The notes: a model not told the origin generated them from the sequence alone. DNA of 64,000 bases from Argopecten irradians (GCF_041381155.1 NC_091136.1:47792284-47856283), one strand, 5' to 3'; numbered from the stretch's first letter, positions 1 to 12,344 are shown. Translations and numbers: made by a program.

Positions 1-75
1 TGTCGTGCCAGCGATCATCATTATAGATTCAAATCCCTTAGAATTTCAATATAAAACTATAACCAAATGTAACTA

Positions 76-215
76 TAAGCAGTGAACGTCTTTCAGGTGG
101 CATTCACAGTCGATATGAATGCCAACTGGACAGAACCAAATCCAGAGGAATTTGCATATGTCCAGTTGGCATTCATTTTGGCTATAAATGCCAACTGAAA
201 GACGTTCATTGCTTA
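76..215. mobile_element. Short foldback (MITE-like) element
   Basis: Left arm GCAGTGAACGTCTTTCAG with TGGCATTCA pairs with right arm AATGCCAACTGAAAGACG then TTCATTGC. A second inner pair (GAATGCCAACTGGACA and TGTCCAGTTGGCATTC) makes the whole 140 bp a nested hairpin. No coding capacity. Confidence 0.7.
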
Positions 216-799
216 AGTGAAACGTTGCAATATTGAACATATATGTTTTGTGTTATTGAACAAATATTGGTCTTTACGAACATTTGTGTTTTTAGAACAA
301 AATATAATTTTTAACAGTGCAACGGTTTTGCATGGCATATACCCTTGTTAGAGATATTCTGAGATACGTTCACTCAAGCGGCAAACGCTTTCTCATCCAA
401 CAACTCAGAATGGAAGTTACTCACCAGAACGTTGAGAGGACAGCCAGTTGGACAACAACATCATCGTCGATGTCGGAAAGCTGCAATGGTTGTTTGGTGT
501 AAAACTCTGGATTAGATAGCAATGGTAACAAAGGGGCGCAAGCAAAATATTCATTACCAAACCTGATTATCAATCAAAAACATAAAAAGTTTACTCAGGA
601 GCAGGAATTTAACTTGTGTTTCCTAGGCTGGCTATAACCGGAACATAGACCTTAAACCTCATCAATCAAGCAATCAATAACAGAGATGATGGTTGGAAGT
701 TGATGGTAACGGGATGGAAACATCACTATATGTGTTAATTAGTTTAAAAAAATCTGTGTTGTTATTTTTCAACGGCCATCACACCACTATGTTTATTAA
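216..799. other. No recognised feature
   Basis: AT-rich sequence without a supported gene or repeat. The short open frame at 317-502 shows no family features. Confidence 0.5.
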
Positions 800-1252
800 C
801 AGTAGTAAGAGTCCATCTTGAATATGAAAGTAGTATGGAGCAATCTTTTAAATAAAAGCATATTGATATGAATGTGTCTAGAGAGGAGAGCAATGAAACA
901 GATACCTTCCCTATACATATATGGGTTTCGAGATTTATCAAATTGTCACCTTTGAGCTATAGTAGAGTAAGAGGAGACATGATAGAGATGTTTGAAATAA
1001 CAAATAACATATATTATAACTGTAAAACAGACTTATTTATAATGAGGAGATGTCAATCACACAGACAGGGAATTAGAAGACATCCATTGACAGTATTTCC
1101 ACAGCATTCAAAATTGGGCATTTGTAAGAACTTTTTTGGCTTAAGAATTGTAAAAATGTGGAACAAACTTTCCGAAACTGTTGTTTTGGCACCAAATGTA
1201 AATGTTTTAAAACACACTCTAACATCGGGAGAATCAGGAACTCCTTTATAAT
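800..1252 (+). pseudogene. LINE 3' scrap (CR1/jockey-type reverse transcriptase C-terminus)
   Basis: The frame contains RGDMIEMFEITNNIY and later NFFGLRIVKMWNKLSETVV-like sequence, the conserved tail that follows the polymerase domain in CR1/Rex/jockey-type LINEs. Only the last 130 or so residues remain and there are breaks upstream, so it is a dead fragment. Confidence 0.7.
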
Positions 1253-1269
1253 TTTAGACCAGAAATTAG

Positions 1270-1486
1270 TTAAAGATGCTCCACCGCTGACAAATTAATT
1301 GTTTTCTCTATCAAAAACATGAGCAGACGAATTAGAATTTTAATCAGTTACAAAAGTTACTTACTTTACATCATTACCACCATTGAAAAGTTTGAGCTTC
1401 TAATTTTACTTCAAGATGAAAATATTAGAAAAAATTAGTTGCATCCCGCAAAAATTCCGTGGGACTATGTCCTATATCATAATAGA
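1270..1486 (+). mobile_element. Truncated MITE, AGATGCTCCACCGC family
   Basis: Starts TTAAAGATGCTCCACCGC and matches the full copy at 17726-18088 for about 215 bp (shared CATTGAAAAGTTTGA and GCATCCCG stretches), but lacks the second terminal repeat. Confidence 0.8.
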
Positions 1487-2189
1487 GTAATGAAGAACTA
1501 AAATATGTATTTATGGTTGATGGAAAGTTCTTTTCTTTCATACCTACGGGTGTAATACTGCAAGCCTCGGGTTTTACTACATTTTGTGACCCTCGGGTAG
1601 AATATCCCTGTCCTTCATATCCACATATGAAAGAGTCTTATATTCCATCATCTGTTCTAACGACAGGCGATTTAAGTCGGTACCTCCCTTGGTGTGGTGG
1701 CATGTTAACATACGTCAATTTTGTTTTGCGACACTTCTCGAAAAACCATTTATGTATTATTGTCCCACGGTGGCTGATATATTCGGAAACACGTTTACAA
1801 AACTTCAGTATCCAAAAACATTCAATATACACATAAAAGCGTCAATCTTAGATCAGTTCAAATCCTGATTTTCTCACCCTCGCTTCAGGGGATATCTAGT
1901 TCCGGTGTCATTACCATACGGTGATATCATATACCCGATAAACGACTTAAAACATGTCTGTTAAAAAAACAAACTATTCTGCGTATCCTTTTTAGCGATC
2001 ATTACAGAAACGCAACAAATTATTAAAAGCAACGGTAAAAGCACTAGCCTGGGACTACCTAGCTGCAATATATGATGCAGTCTTAAGAGCTGCAATTGGT
2101 GCCTATTACCGCTAATGGAGGAAGAAATGATTGTACAAACGCCTATGCATTTTATCTAAACTTGGTTGATATCACTAACCTACTAGGCA
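1487..2189. other. No recognised feature
   Basis: The + frame at 1513-1836 and its antisense partner show no recognisable domain. The sequence carries TGGGACTACC and GGTGCCTATTACC but no clear repeat structure. Confidence 0.4.
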
Positions 2190-2198
2190 ATTGAAAAT

Positions 2199-3098
2199 TT
2201 GTCACTAGTAGATATTTATAGGGATCTTCACCCTGATGCCAGACGCTATACTTGGAGAAAGAAATCACCATTAAAACAGGCAAGACTGGATTTTTATCTG
2301 ATATCTGATAATTTGTTAACTAGTACGGTTAATGCAATAATTGAAGCAGGATGTAGATCTGATCATTCTTTTTCTATGATTAATTTAAAATTTAATGATT
2401 TTAAACGTGGAAAAGGGCTTTGGAAATTTAACTCTTCGCTATTGTATGATGAAGATTTCCTTAAGTTAATTAATAAAGTTATTTTAGATATAAAAAGTCA
2501 GTACTGCTTACCAGTATACAATAGGGATGAGATAGGAAATATTTCAGATACAGATATTGAATTTTTGATTAATGACCAGCTTTTCCTTGAAACATTGCTT
2601 ATGGAAATTAGGGGTAAAACTATCTCCTATTCATCATATAAAAAGAAACAGCTAAATAGAAATGAAGATAATCTCAAGAAAGCTATTCAAAGTTTAGAAG
2701 AACAAGATCAGGTAGACATTGAGGAATTAGAGAATAAGAAAGGGGAATTGGAAAAAATCAGAGTTAAAAAAATTAAAGGCAGTGTTATTCGATCGAGGGC
2801 AAGATGGCAAGAAGAAGGTGAGAAACCAACAAAATACTTTTTTAGTTTAGAAAATAGGAATTTTACATCTAAGATTATACCTAAGATAGAAAAAAATAAT
2901 AATATTATACTTACTGATCAGGATGATATTCTCAATGAAGTTCATTCTTATTATGAAAAGCTATATGATGAAAACTGTGATACAGAAGATGCTAACTTAA
3001 CAGATTATTTAGGTATGTATGATGTTGTAAAATTAGATAATAACGAGGCTAGAAGTTTGGAAGGGATGATTTCGTTAGATGAGGCAGATAAACTCTGA
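2199..3098 (+). pseudogene. LINE ORF2 fragment: endonuclease end and RT linker
   Basis: 300 codons open. It holds the endonuclease SDH motif (RSDHSF, about residues 53-58), then the linker up to the start of the RT domain. The frame breaks at TCTGAAAAATATGAAA, where one extra or missing base separates DEADKL from the NNKSPGTDGF motif in another frame. Confidence 0.8.
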
Positions 3099-3131
3099 AA
3101 AATATGAAAAACAATAAAAGTCCGGGCACAG

Positions 3132-3737
3132 ATGGTTTCACTGCGGAATTTTTTTAAATGTTTCTGGAAGCAGTTAGGGGTTTTCATAGTTAGATCTATA
3201 AATTTTGGATATATAAAGGAAACGTTGTCTGTAACTCAAAGAGAAGGTGTAATCACATGTATTCCTAATGGAGATAAACCCAGGCAATTTTTGAAAAACT
3301 GGCGTCCTATTACTCTTTTAAATATTGTATATAAAATAGCTTCAGGATGTATAGCAAGCAGGATTAAAAAAGTTCTTGATAAATTAATTTGTGAGGATCA
3401 AACAGGATTTCTTACTGGTCGCTATATTGGAGAAAATACAAGACTTGTATACGATATCATGGAATATGCCGAAGAAAAAAATATCCCAGGTATGTTACTC
3501 ATGTTAGATTTTGAAAAGGCCTTTGATTCTGTGTCTTGGAAATTTGTAAATAAAGTTTTGAAATATTTCAATTTTGGTCCAGATATTCAAAAATGGGTTA
3601 AATTGTTTAACACTAATATTATTGCTGCTGTGAACCAGGGGGGAGGGATCTATCTTCTTTTCTCCACATCAGAAGAGGCTGCCGTCAAGGGGACCCGATC
3701 GCTCCATACATCTTTATTCTGTGTGTTGAAATTCTAG
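3132..3737 (+). pseudogene. LINE ORF2 fragment: RT fingers and palm
   Basis: Contains NWRPITLLNIVYKIASG, the QTGFLTGRYIGENTR block and LMLDFEKAFDSVSW, which carries the first catalytic aspartate. A frameshift near 3640 leaves the GCRQGDPIAPY block in another frame; the YADD box follows at about 3810. Confidence 0.85.
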
Positions 3738-4029
3738 GTATCAGGATAAGATATAACAAGAGGATTAAGGGTATAGATGTAGGTAGTTTTCCCATTCTTA
3801 TTTCCCAATATGCTGATGATACCACACTTATACTAAATGGTTCAGAAGTATCGTTAAAGGAATCTATTTGTGATTTTCCTTTGCAAAAATCTCTGGGTTA
3901 AAACTTAATGTTGATAAAACACAGGTCATTTGGATAGGGAGCAAAAGTTATAGTGGTGATACCTTTTTACCGGAGTTAAATTTACAATGGGGTAAAACTA
4001 AATTTACACTGCTTGGAATTGAATTTAGT

Positions 4030-4515
4030 GTGAACATGCATGAGATTCCAAAATTAAATTTCGATAAGAAGTTAATTAAACTTAAAGCACTAATAAAGAC
4101 ATGGAGCAAAAGAATTCTCACACCCATTGGCAGAATAGCCCTGATTAAGTCTCTTTTCTTGTCTCAATTTATTCACTTATTTATTTCATTACCAAATCCT
4201 AATGAAAAATTTCTTCAAGAACTTAACACTATCCTGTTTAACTTTCTATGGAACAGTAAGGTAGATAAAATAAAGAGGGATGTCTTGGTGCAAAATTTTA
4301 ATGAAGGCGGTCTAAGAATGGTAAATGTAAAACTATTTATTGATTCCTTGAAACTTACTTGGGTAGACCGGCTTTTAAAAAAGACATACAAGTGGCAAAT
4401 TATTTTTAAATCACATACTGGTTTGCAAAAGTTATCAATATGCGGTAGTGAGTATATTGAGGAATGTAGGTCACATTGCAGGAATAATTTCTGGACAGAT
4501 GTTTTTAAAGCATAG
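4030..4515 (+). pseudogene. LINE ORF2 fragment: thumb / post-RT region
   Basis: Reads TWSKRILTPIGRIALIKS and then NFLWNSKVDKIKRDVL and NEGGLRMVNVK, a block conserved after the palm domain in L1/Tx1 elements. Confidence 0.8.
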
Positions 4516-5039
4516 AAAAACTTCAATGACGTAGATGGGGTGAGAGAAAAAATAGATATATTATCATGTACACAGACAAAGCCATTATGGTATAATAAAG
4601 ACATAACTATTGGAGGAAAGGTAGTTTTGGTATGATAGAGGTGTAACAATAATTAATGATTTAGTAAAAGATCCCACTACATGTTCTTTCTATACATATC
4701 AAGAATTCATGCATGTGTATAATATCAATATAAATTTCCTTCAATTTCAGGGTATAATCTCATCTATCAAAAGACTTTTAACAAGACTTAATGTTGTAAA
4801 TATGAACCATGAAATAGTCTATCCAATTATCCCTAATAATATCTTATTTTTTATGAAAAATTTAAATGGGACAAAAGATTTTTATAATATTATGGTTAAA
4901 ATATTCTCATTTCAACTGGTAGAAGGAAATGGGATGATCTATTTGAAGATATTGAACTAAATTGGGTCAACATATATAATAACCCTTTCAAGGTTACTAA
5001 AAACACAAAACTACAATGGTTTCAGTATAGGATGTAGTA

Positions 5040-5485
5040 CAAAATATTTTAACAACAAACACATTTTTATGTAAAGTAGGTTTAGCCAATAATCCAATAT
5101 GTAACTTGTGCAATCTTGAAAGAGAAACCATTGTCCATATTCTTTGGGAATGCAGAGAAACTCAGAGATTTTTGCAAAGCGTAGAGACATTCCTGGATGC
5201 ACTCTATATCCCGTTTCAATACAATAAACAAAGCTTTCTTTTTGGTTTGTTTTTACAAAATAGATATCATACTATAAATAGAGTAGACAATGAAATTTTG
5301 ATTATTATTAGATCTACAAAACCAGATGTTTGCATAAAATTTTCAGTCCACATGCTCTACTCAACTTAATTAAAGAACATTACATTTCTCAAAAACATAT
5401 TGCCAATAGTAAAGGTGGAGGTGCTCAGCGGAAATGTGAAAATGAATGGAGAAAATGGGAAAAACTTATTGATTTAGCTGACTAG
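5040..5485 (+). pseudogene. LINE ORF2 fragment: zinc-binding C-terminus
   Basis: CNLCNLERETIVHILWEC (about 5101-5155) matches the C-x2-C ... H-x3-W-x-C zinc-binding tail of reverse transcriptases; a further frame (5340-5485) reads through CENEWRKWEKLIDLAD to a stop, a likely natural C-terminus. Confidence 0.7.
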
Positions 5486-5654
5486 TTAACTATTTGTATG
5501 TTTCTTTATTTAATGCGACAATCTATGATAGTCATGTCATGGCAATATATACATGTAACTATGTATCATGTACTATAACGTTTTTACCATGTACATAAAT
5601 TAGTTATCCTTCATTGAGCTCCTGGAGTTTATAACACCACATCAATCTTGTTTC

Positions 5655-5725
5655 GATCTCTAGTCCTCTCTCTATCTATCTCTCTCTCTCTCTCGATCTC
5701 CCTCCCTCTTTCTCTCCTTCTCTAA
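5655..5725. repeat. TC-rich microsatellite
   Basis: (TC)n and TCTA units, about 70 bp, just past the 3' region of the L1/Tx1-like element. Confidence 0.8.
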
Positions 5726-5867
5726 TATGTATCATACCCTTTTCCTTAGAGTGCTTGTGTAAGAACTTGCGTGCGAGGGTGTGTATGTAGGCGTGTGTGG
5801 CGTATGTGTGTCTGTGTGGATGTGGGAGTGAGGACCGTGTTCGTAAAAAGAAGCTACTACTGCAGAT

Positions 5868-6121
5868 GATGATGAATGGTGATGAACAATAATAATGTAG
5901 ATGAATGAAGCTGATGCATCAGAAAATGATGATGGTGTATGAAACTGTGACTGTAAATGATGATGATGGTGATGATGATTATGATGAAGAATGGTAATAA
6001 CGATGACTATTATGAATGTTGCTGCTGAAGATGATGATGATGATGATGATGATGAATGGTGATGGTGCTGGTGAAGATGATAATGGTGATGATGATGATG
6101 ATGAATGGTGATGATGAATGG

Positions 6122-6158
<37 letters not shown>

Positions 6159-6412
6159 TGGTGATGAATGGTGATGATGATGATGATGAATGGTGATGAT
6201 GATGATAAATGGTGATGGTGATTATGATGATGATGACGATGAATGGTGATGGTGATGATGATGATTATGAATGGTGATGATGATGAATGGTGAATGGTGA
6301 TGGTGATGATGATGAATGGTGATGATGATGATGATGAAGATGATGATGATGATGAATGAAGCTGATGCATCAGATTATGATGATGATAGTGAATGAAACT
6401 GATGTGGCAGAT
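5868..6412. repeat. GAT trinucleotide microsatellite with GAATGGTGATGAT higher units
   Basis: About 540 bp of (GAT)n with frequent GAATGGTGAT interruptions. The His/Ser/Ile-rich minus frame over it (5732-6370) is a simple consequence of the repeat. Confidence 0.95.
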
Positions 6413-6849
6413 GATGAGTGATGATAATCTTTTGTTTTGTATTTGTAAAAATGCTTTGGAAAAATAAAATAATTATAAAAAAACCTACTAGGCAATAAAA
6501 CTGAACCGTATAAATTATCAAATTCACAGCGAGACATTTTTTCACATATAAATATGGTGGAAATATGGTGGTCTTTTCTAAGGAAAATTCACGGTACGGC
6601 AAGTCTACAAATTATGAATTTGACATCTTATGAGTGGTAAAATAGATATTAAGAATGGTTGTTATGTTTCTTTATGACAAAAATAATATATGAATACATG
6701 TATATGCTTAAAGTAATTGGAAACCTACAACAAAGTATAGAAACGGGTCTACATGTACAAATCAATAATAAAATCATAATGTTTGGTACTTTCTACAGGC
6801 CTCCAGCTCCAGATATGAAACATGGAATTTAATTGACCATTCTATAGAT

Positions 6850-7287
6850 ATGGTCGAGAACTATAGATGTGATAACATTATAATCACAGGTGATTTTAAT
6901 GAAAATCAGCTAACATTAAATCCTAATCGTATTTTAGACATGATGTATAGATATAATCTCAATCAAATCGTTGACGAACCTACTCATTTTACAGAAAACT
7001 CATCCTCCCTCTTAGATCTACTTTTGACCAGTGATTTAGGTATCATCAAAAAAGTTATTGTTGGTGAATCATTTTTACCTGCTGATATTAGATATCACTG
7101 TCCCATATATACTTTCCTAGATATTGGTTGTAATGTTTTTAATATAAATATTGAAAGACAAATTTGGTTATATAAGTATGGGGAGTATGATAAGTTTTGT
7201 GATAGTTTAAACAGTATTGATTGGGCTGGTCCGTTAGAAAATTTAACAGTTGATGAATTTGCAATATTTTTAATACTGCTGTTCTAG
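6850..7287 (+). pseudogene. LINE fragment: endonuclease C-terminal half
   Basis: IIITGDFNENQ is the conserved GDFN box of the LINE endonuclease. DLLLTSD and RYHCPI correspond to the family's later motifs (the usual SDH reads RYH here). Confidence 0.8.
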
Positions 7288-7322
7288 ATACAGCCAAAAA
7301 AATTATACCTAATAAAACTGTT

Positions 7323-7796
7323 TTGATTAGACACAAAGAACCACCTTGGATGTTTAGTGGAATTAGGAATTTGATAAGGATTCGTAAGAGACTTCACAGA
7401 AAAGCGAAATCCTCACAAAATCCACTTATTTGGCAGCGATTTAGACAGGCCAGAAATAAATGTATTGATGCCATAAGGAAAGCAAAAAGTGATTATATTC
7501 TAAAGCTAACTGGTAAAATAAAATGTTTGTCTACGTCCACGCGTGACTGGTGGAAACTTATAAACACTTTCACACATTTTTCAACAAAGATCGCACATAT
7601 TCCAACGCTTATACACAATAACACAAATTATGGGGATGATAAACAAAAAGCAAGCATTTTCAACAATTATTTTATAAATCAGTCAACTCTAGACGACTCT
7701 AATGCCATTTTGCCACTTAACGTAACAACTCTTGAACGTAAACTCGAAAATATTATTATTACAGAACAGGATGTTAAGGATGCAATAAGTTTGTGA
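7323..7796 (+). pseudogene. LINE fragment: endonuclease-RT linker
   Basis: Basic region PPWMFSGIRNLIRIRKRLHR, then RQARNKCIDAIRKAKSDY, typical of the segment before the RT domain in CR1/jockey-like elements; ends in a stop at 7794. Confidence 0.75.
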
Positions 7797-8185
7797 GATG
7801 TTTCTAAAGCTTCTTCATCAGAGTCAATGGTTTTAGCTATTCATCAGAGTCAATGGTTTTAGCTATTACAATTTTTATAATAAATCTATTGATTGTGGTA
7901 TTTATCCTGCAATTTGGAAATTAGCCAATGTTACGCCATTTTTTAAAAAATGTAATAAAAGTACTTTTTCAAACTATAGAAATATATCTTTGATAAGTGT
8001 TGTTGGGAAATTAATGGAAAGGTGCATTTTTAAACAAATTTTCATTTTTTTAGGGAAACAGATTTTTTCACTAAAAGTCAGTCAGGTTTTACACCTGGAG
8101 ATTCTGCAACTAACCAATTATTAGACATTACAAACGAAATTGGGAGGGCTTTAGATTCGGGGAAGGAAATTATAGCTGTATTCTG

Positions 8186-8850
8186 TCTCATCGAGAGGAC
8201 AATTCTATTTAATTTTTAAAACTGAATTTGAATTTGAGAAGTATTTGACAATATTGTGCGAAAATACAGATTGCAAATAACCAAAATACGTACCTGTAAC
8301 TTAAAGTTCCCCATTGAAACAGGCAGATGGCGAAATATTCCTAATTAAGATAGACTTTGTAATATGTGCTTGGAACATGTTGGGAATGAGTTTCATGATT
8401 TGTTTCTTTGTAATAATGCTGTTGTCCAAAATTTGCAAAGAAAGTATATTCCAAACTACTTCCGAATTAACCCAAATGATAATAAGATGAAAGGTTTGAT
8501 ATCAGTTTGTAATAAAAGTGTCCTAAATGGACTCTCCCTTTTTCGTAAAAACTTAATCCTCTACTATTATCGTAATAATGATGCTAATATAAAATCAAAA
8601 TATTCTACATATATCATTTAGGTTTTTTTTTATTGAACCATGAATGAAATATCTATACTTTGTGTTTCGTACATGTGAAATGTAAAAATGTTGAGAGTAA
8701 TTGCTATATAATAATGTCTTAATGTTATGTACATATACTTGTCCATCCTGTCATGTCTATACATTTGTATTTGTTTTATCCCTCATGTTACACATTATAA
8801 TGTGTCTGGGTGTAAAATAAAATCGTTGAAATCGTGATATACATGTAAGC
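8186..8850 (+). mobile_element. LINE 3' end inserted inside the CR1/jockey-like LINE
   Basis: Carries IETGRWRNIPN and RLCNMCLEHVGNEFHDLFLC (about 8320-8410), the Cys/His tail of a different LINE clade, then a 3' end with AATAAAATCGTTGAAATCG. The host RT frame breaks off at GCTGTATTCTGT and resumes at AGCAAAGCATTC with FxxVWHRGL, which shows an insertion. No clear target duplication is visible. Confidence 0.7.
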
Positions 8851-8925
8851 AAAGCATTCTGTCGAGTTTGGCATAGGGGTTTAATATTTAAATTGAATCA
8901 ATCTGGTATCTCTGGGAAATTATTA

Positions 8926-9157
8926 TCTTGGTGTGAACTGTTTATCTGATAGACATCAAAAAGTTGTAATTAACGGTACTTCTTCTGAGACACATACTAT
9001 TAAGGCAGGTGTACCTCAAGGTTCAATCCTAGGTCCACTCTTCTTTCTTGTTTATATTAATGATAGAGTGAAAGATGTCAATTGTAAAATTAAACTGTTT
9101 GCTGATGACACTGCCTTGTATATAACAGTTGATAATCAGAGGTACGTTTGCTGTTGA
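8926..9157 (+). pseudogene. LINE fragment: RT catalytic core
   Basis: KAGVPQGSILGPLFFLVYIN followed by LFADDTALYI, the catalytic ADD box. The frame ends soon after, with the next block in another frame. Confidence 0.85.
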
Positions 9158-9289
9158 TACCATTAATGATGACCTTTTAAAGATACATGGTGGGCAAACC
9201 AATGGTTAGTACGTTTTAATCCAGAAAAAAACCCAGAATAATTATTAATAAGTAGGAAAACAACACATAGACACTACGACCCCATAACT

Positions 9290-9976
9290 ATGTATAATAC
9301 TAAGGTATCAAATGTAAAATCCCACAAACATTTAGGAATTGTATTAAATGAAGACGGTACATGGAAAAATCACATAGATCATATTTTTAATAAAGTTTCT
9401 CGAAGGATATCTGTCTTAAGACGTTTAAGATATACTCTAGATAGGAACTCTCCCCAAACTATCTATTTTTCATTTATAAGACCGATTCTAGAATATTCTG
9501 ATTTTGTAAGGGACAACCTACCAAATTATATATGCCAAAATTTAGAAAATATACAATTGGAGGCAGCAAGAATAGTAACAGGTGCTACTAAATTATCAAG
9601 TATAAGTCTATTATAAAGATTTAGGCTGGGAAAAATTACTAAAAGAAGAGAAAATCATAAAATTTTGCAGTTCCACAAAATGTATCATGGGAAAACTCCA
9701 GATTATCTATCACGTCTAATTCCAAATAAGATATCAGAAGGTCATATGTATAATACTAGACATTCAGACAATTTACAGCTACTAAATTGCAAAACACAAT
9801 TTTATAAAGATTTTTTTTTTAATTCTTCAATTAAGTTATGGAATGCATTACCAATAGAAATTCGTGAAAATCCGTCTATTGGCATAATTAAACGCTTCCT
9901 GCAAAAAAGTATAAATAAACCCCCCTATATTTTAACTCAGGAGATAGATATCTTCAAATTTTACACACTCGTTTAA
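9290..9976 (+). pseudogene. LINE fragment: post-RT region
   Basis: Two successive frames: HKHLGIVLNEDGTWKNHI through SFIRPILEYSDFVRDN, then KTPDYLSRLIP and NSSIKLWNALPIEIREN. These are the standard post-catalytic blocks of CR1/jockey-like LINEs. Confidence 0.8.
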
Positions 9977-10265
9977 GACTAAAATGTCGTAATCTCAAAC
10001 AACATTTATATATAAGAAACTTAGAAGATAGTCCACTTTGTACCTGTGGTTTAGTCGAAACTAATCATCATTTTTATTATCATTTTATAACTATAATTAG
10101 ACAAAATACACTACATCAATTAATTATATTTGTTACCGACAAAACCTTTACTTTGGGGAGATGATAGCTATTCAATACAAAAAAACGAAGAAATATTTCG
10201 AGCAGTACATACCTATATCAAATTAAGTAAACGATTTTTTTTTTATATATATTTCACCAGAGTTG

Positions 10266-10673
10266 TTAAAGGCCCACTACCTTTCCGACACGACTTTTAA
10301 TTTTTAAAATGGGAATGTAAAACGAGATCGATAATTTTGTAGAGTCGCAAAAGTTATTAACTTACAGTTAATACTACGTTTATCATCACCTTCTGAACAA
10401 TTTAATCGAAATAGATAAAGTGTTAATTTTCATAACGCGGGTCGTCTTATGTTTCCCGCCGTCGTCCTAAATACCGCGCGGTAGTTGACTATTACTGCGC
10501 CAGACGGCAAGACAGCGAAAAGACTCTCCACGGTTTTCATATATTACGCAGGAAATCTTGCATATGTTTTGTGTTGAAACCTCATCTTAGGGCATCGGCA
10601 TTGGTTTTCTGACGTTATTAATGTTTTTTAAGAAACCTTTAAATTTTGCCCCCGAAAGGTAGTGGGCCTTTAA
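10266..10673 (+). mobile_element. MITE, AGGCCCACTACC family (copy a)
   Basis: About 400 bp bounded by TTAA on both sides, with terminal inverted repeats AGGCCCACTACCTTTCC. The interior shares GTAGAGTCGCAAAAGTT, GGTCGTCTTATGTTTCC and the CGTCGTCCTAA stretch with six other copies here. Inserted in the 3' region of the CR1/jockey-like LINE. Confidence 0.92.
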
Positions 10674-11139
10674 ACTTGCTGTTTATTACCGGTAATAAGA
10701 CTTTATACCAAATATTAATAGAATTATGAATCCATTTTCTTATATTGTAATCACCACATGTATGTTCATTGTATGTATTTATCTTGCATTCACCACATGT
10801 TACTATGTACACGTATTTTTCTAAATTTAATATTTTTCTGCGTTAAACTTTCTTTATACATATCTTGTAAAAGGTGTTTCCAGTGCCGAACTTTCCTCTG
10901 GCTTGATATTTCAGGGAAAGGAATTTATATAAGCTTTAAGCTTGTTTTCTGATTCCGAAATGTGTTTATGTACTGTATTATATGTATCAATATAGGGAAT
11001 AAAATACTGTTTAAACTAAATGCTTAGAAAACTGTGCCCGAGTGATTTTCTGAGGCAGTGCTCCACTACGGGACTATTTCGTACCTAGCCGAAAGGTATA
11101 GTAGGCCGGGTACGTATATTAAGCCAGTGTCTCGTAAGC

Positions 11140-11275
11140 CTTTATGTTATAGGCTGGGTGTCAATTTTAAATTTGAATATTTTGTACAGTTACTTTGTTG
11201 TTTGATGTAAATTGACCTGTGACACTTTAATAAAATAAATTGTATTGTATTGTGTATTGTATATTCATTGTAATT
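11140..11275. repeat. LINE-like 3' tail with TTGTA repeats
   Basis: AATAAAATAAATTGTATTG followed by TTGTATTGTG-type repeats resembles the simple-repeat tail of a LINE. No coding part is attached. Confidence 0.4.
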
Positions 11276-11599
11276 GACAAACATTTATTCGTTTATACAC
11301 ACATCTTACATCATTTCTGTTTGGGTCCTGAAACCAAAGTGATTCCGACAGTAATGTAAAAAAAAAAAAAAAAAACGATTTTTCCCCAGTTTATAACACT
11401 CCAAATTGTAGATGATATCTAAAACTCTTTTGAACATTGTACATGATTTGAATTGCCAATCAATCAATTATAATGTTATTTTAATATTAAATATTTTTTT
11501 GTGTGAAATATGTTTTGTCCTTTATTGAACGCCGTTTCTCATCACCAGAGCGCTTATTACCGAAACTCAGTCACCGAAACAGCCTATTTTGGCCAAAAT

Positions 11600-11882
11600 A
11601 ACCTGTCCGAAACAGCTTTAATTTTTAAAATTGAAATGTTAAACGAGATTGATAATTTTGTAGAGTCGAAAAAGTTATTATCTCACCGTTATACTATAGA
11701 ATTAATAATCACTTTGGGAACAATTTAATTAAAATAAATAACATGATAATTTTCGTAACGCAGGTCGTCTTATGTTTGCCGCCGTCGTCCTAATTATAAC
11801 CGGGCGTCATTGCAAAACATCTGAACGAATCAACCTCAGCTTAATGCCATCGATATTTTTCTTATGTTATCATTGTTTTTAA
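11600..11882 (+). mobile_element. MITE, AGGCCCACTACC family, truncated (copy b)
   Basis: The interior matches copy a in the same orientation (GTAGAGTCG, AGGTCGTCTTATGTTTGCC, GCCGTCGTCCTAA). It lacks the left end and abuts copy c. Confidence 0.8.
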
Positions 11883-12279
11883 AGGTCCACTACCTTTTCG
11901 GAGCAAAACATAAAGGTTTCTCAAAAACATTAATATCACCAGAATATATGTACCGATGGCCTATGATGAGGTTACAACGCCAAACATATACAAAATTCTT
12001 CTGCGTATAAACAGTATAAATGAATATATGAGTAATTTAGCTGTTTTGTCATCTGTCACTATCGTGCCGTATTTAGGACCACGGCAGGAAACATAAGACG
12101 ACCTGCTTTATGAAAATTAACATTTTGTTTATTTTAATCAAAATTATCAGAAGGTGGTGATACGTATAGTATTTACGGTAAGTTAATAGCTTAAATTGCG
12201 ACTCTACAAAATTATCGATCTCGTTTTACATTCCCATTTTAAAAACTAAAAGCCGTTTCGGAAAGATAGTGGGACTTAA
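11879..12279 (-). mobile_element. MITE, AGGCCCACTACC family (copy c)
   Basis: TTAA-flanked, with ends AGGTCCACTACC and GGTAGTGGGAC-like (here GATAGTGGGACT). The interior is in reverse orientation relative to copy a. Confidence 0.88.
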
Positions 12280-12344
12280 AGAAACTTTTCATTTTTGTTT
12301 CGGAAAGGTAGAGAGATTTTGATGACGATCAAACTAGTTTTATT

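Larger units (their letters stand above)
2190..5485 (+). mobile_element. 5'-truncated, frame-broken L1/Tx1-like non-LTR retrotransposon
   Basis: Translation across frames gives, in order: C-terminal part of an apurinic endonuclease domain (RYTWRKKSPLKQARLDF, CRSDHS); a coiled, Lys/Glu-rich linker ending RARWQEEGEKPTKYFFSLE; reverse transcriptase with NNKSPGTDGF, NWRPITLLNIVYKI, QTGFLTGRYIGENTR, MLDFEKAFDSV and the catalytic YADDT at about 3810; the thumb region LTPIGRIALIKSLFLSQF; and a zinc-binding C-terminus (CNLCNLERETIVHILWEC, about 5100-5155). Frameshifts or stops fall near 3098, 3650, 3890 and 4515-5040. It is 5' truncated and dead. The NWRPI and CCHC-like HxxWxC tail suggest the L1/Tx1 clade. 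Confidence 0.85.
6650..11025 (+). mobile_element. Broken CR1/jockey-like non-LTR retrotransposon, with nested insertions
   Basis: In order: endonuclease part (IIITGDFNEN, then EPTHFTENSSSLLDLLLTSD, 6850-7290); linker with PPWMFSGIRNLIRIRKRLHR; RT start around 7800-8185; RT continuation from about 8853 with AGVPQGSILGPLFFLVYIND and LFADDTALYI (9005-9125); HKHLGIVLNEDGTWKNHI and the post-RT region (9290-9976); a Cys-rich tail LCTCGLVETNHHF at about 10035; and a 3' tail ending AATAAAATACTG near 11000. A foreign LINE 3' end sits at about 8186-8850 and a MITE at 10266-10673. Multiple stops and frameshifts; not functional. Confidence 0.8.

Noticed and set aside
5732-6370. 212-residue minus frame rich in His, Ser and Ile
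   Set aside because: It is the translation of a GAT/ATC microsatellite; no stable domain or start context.
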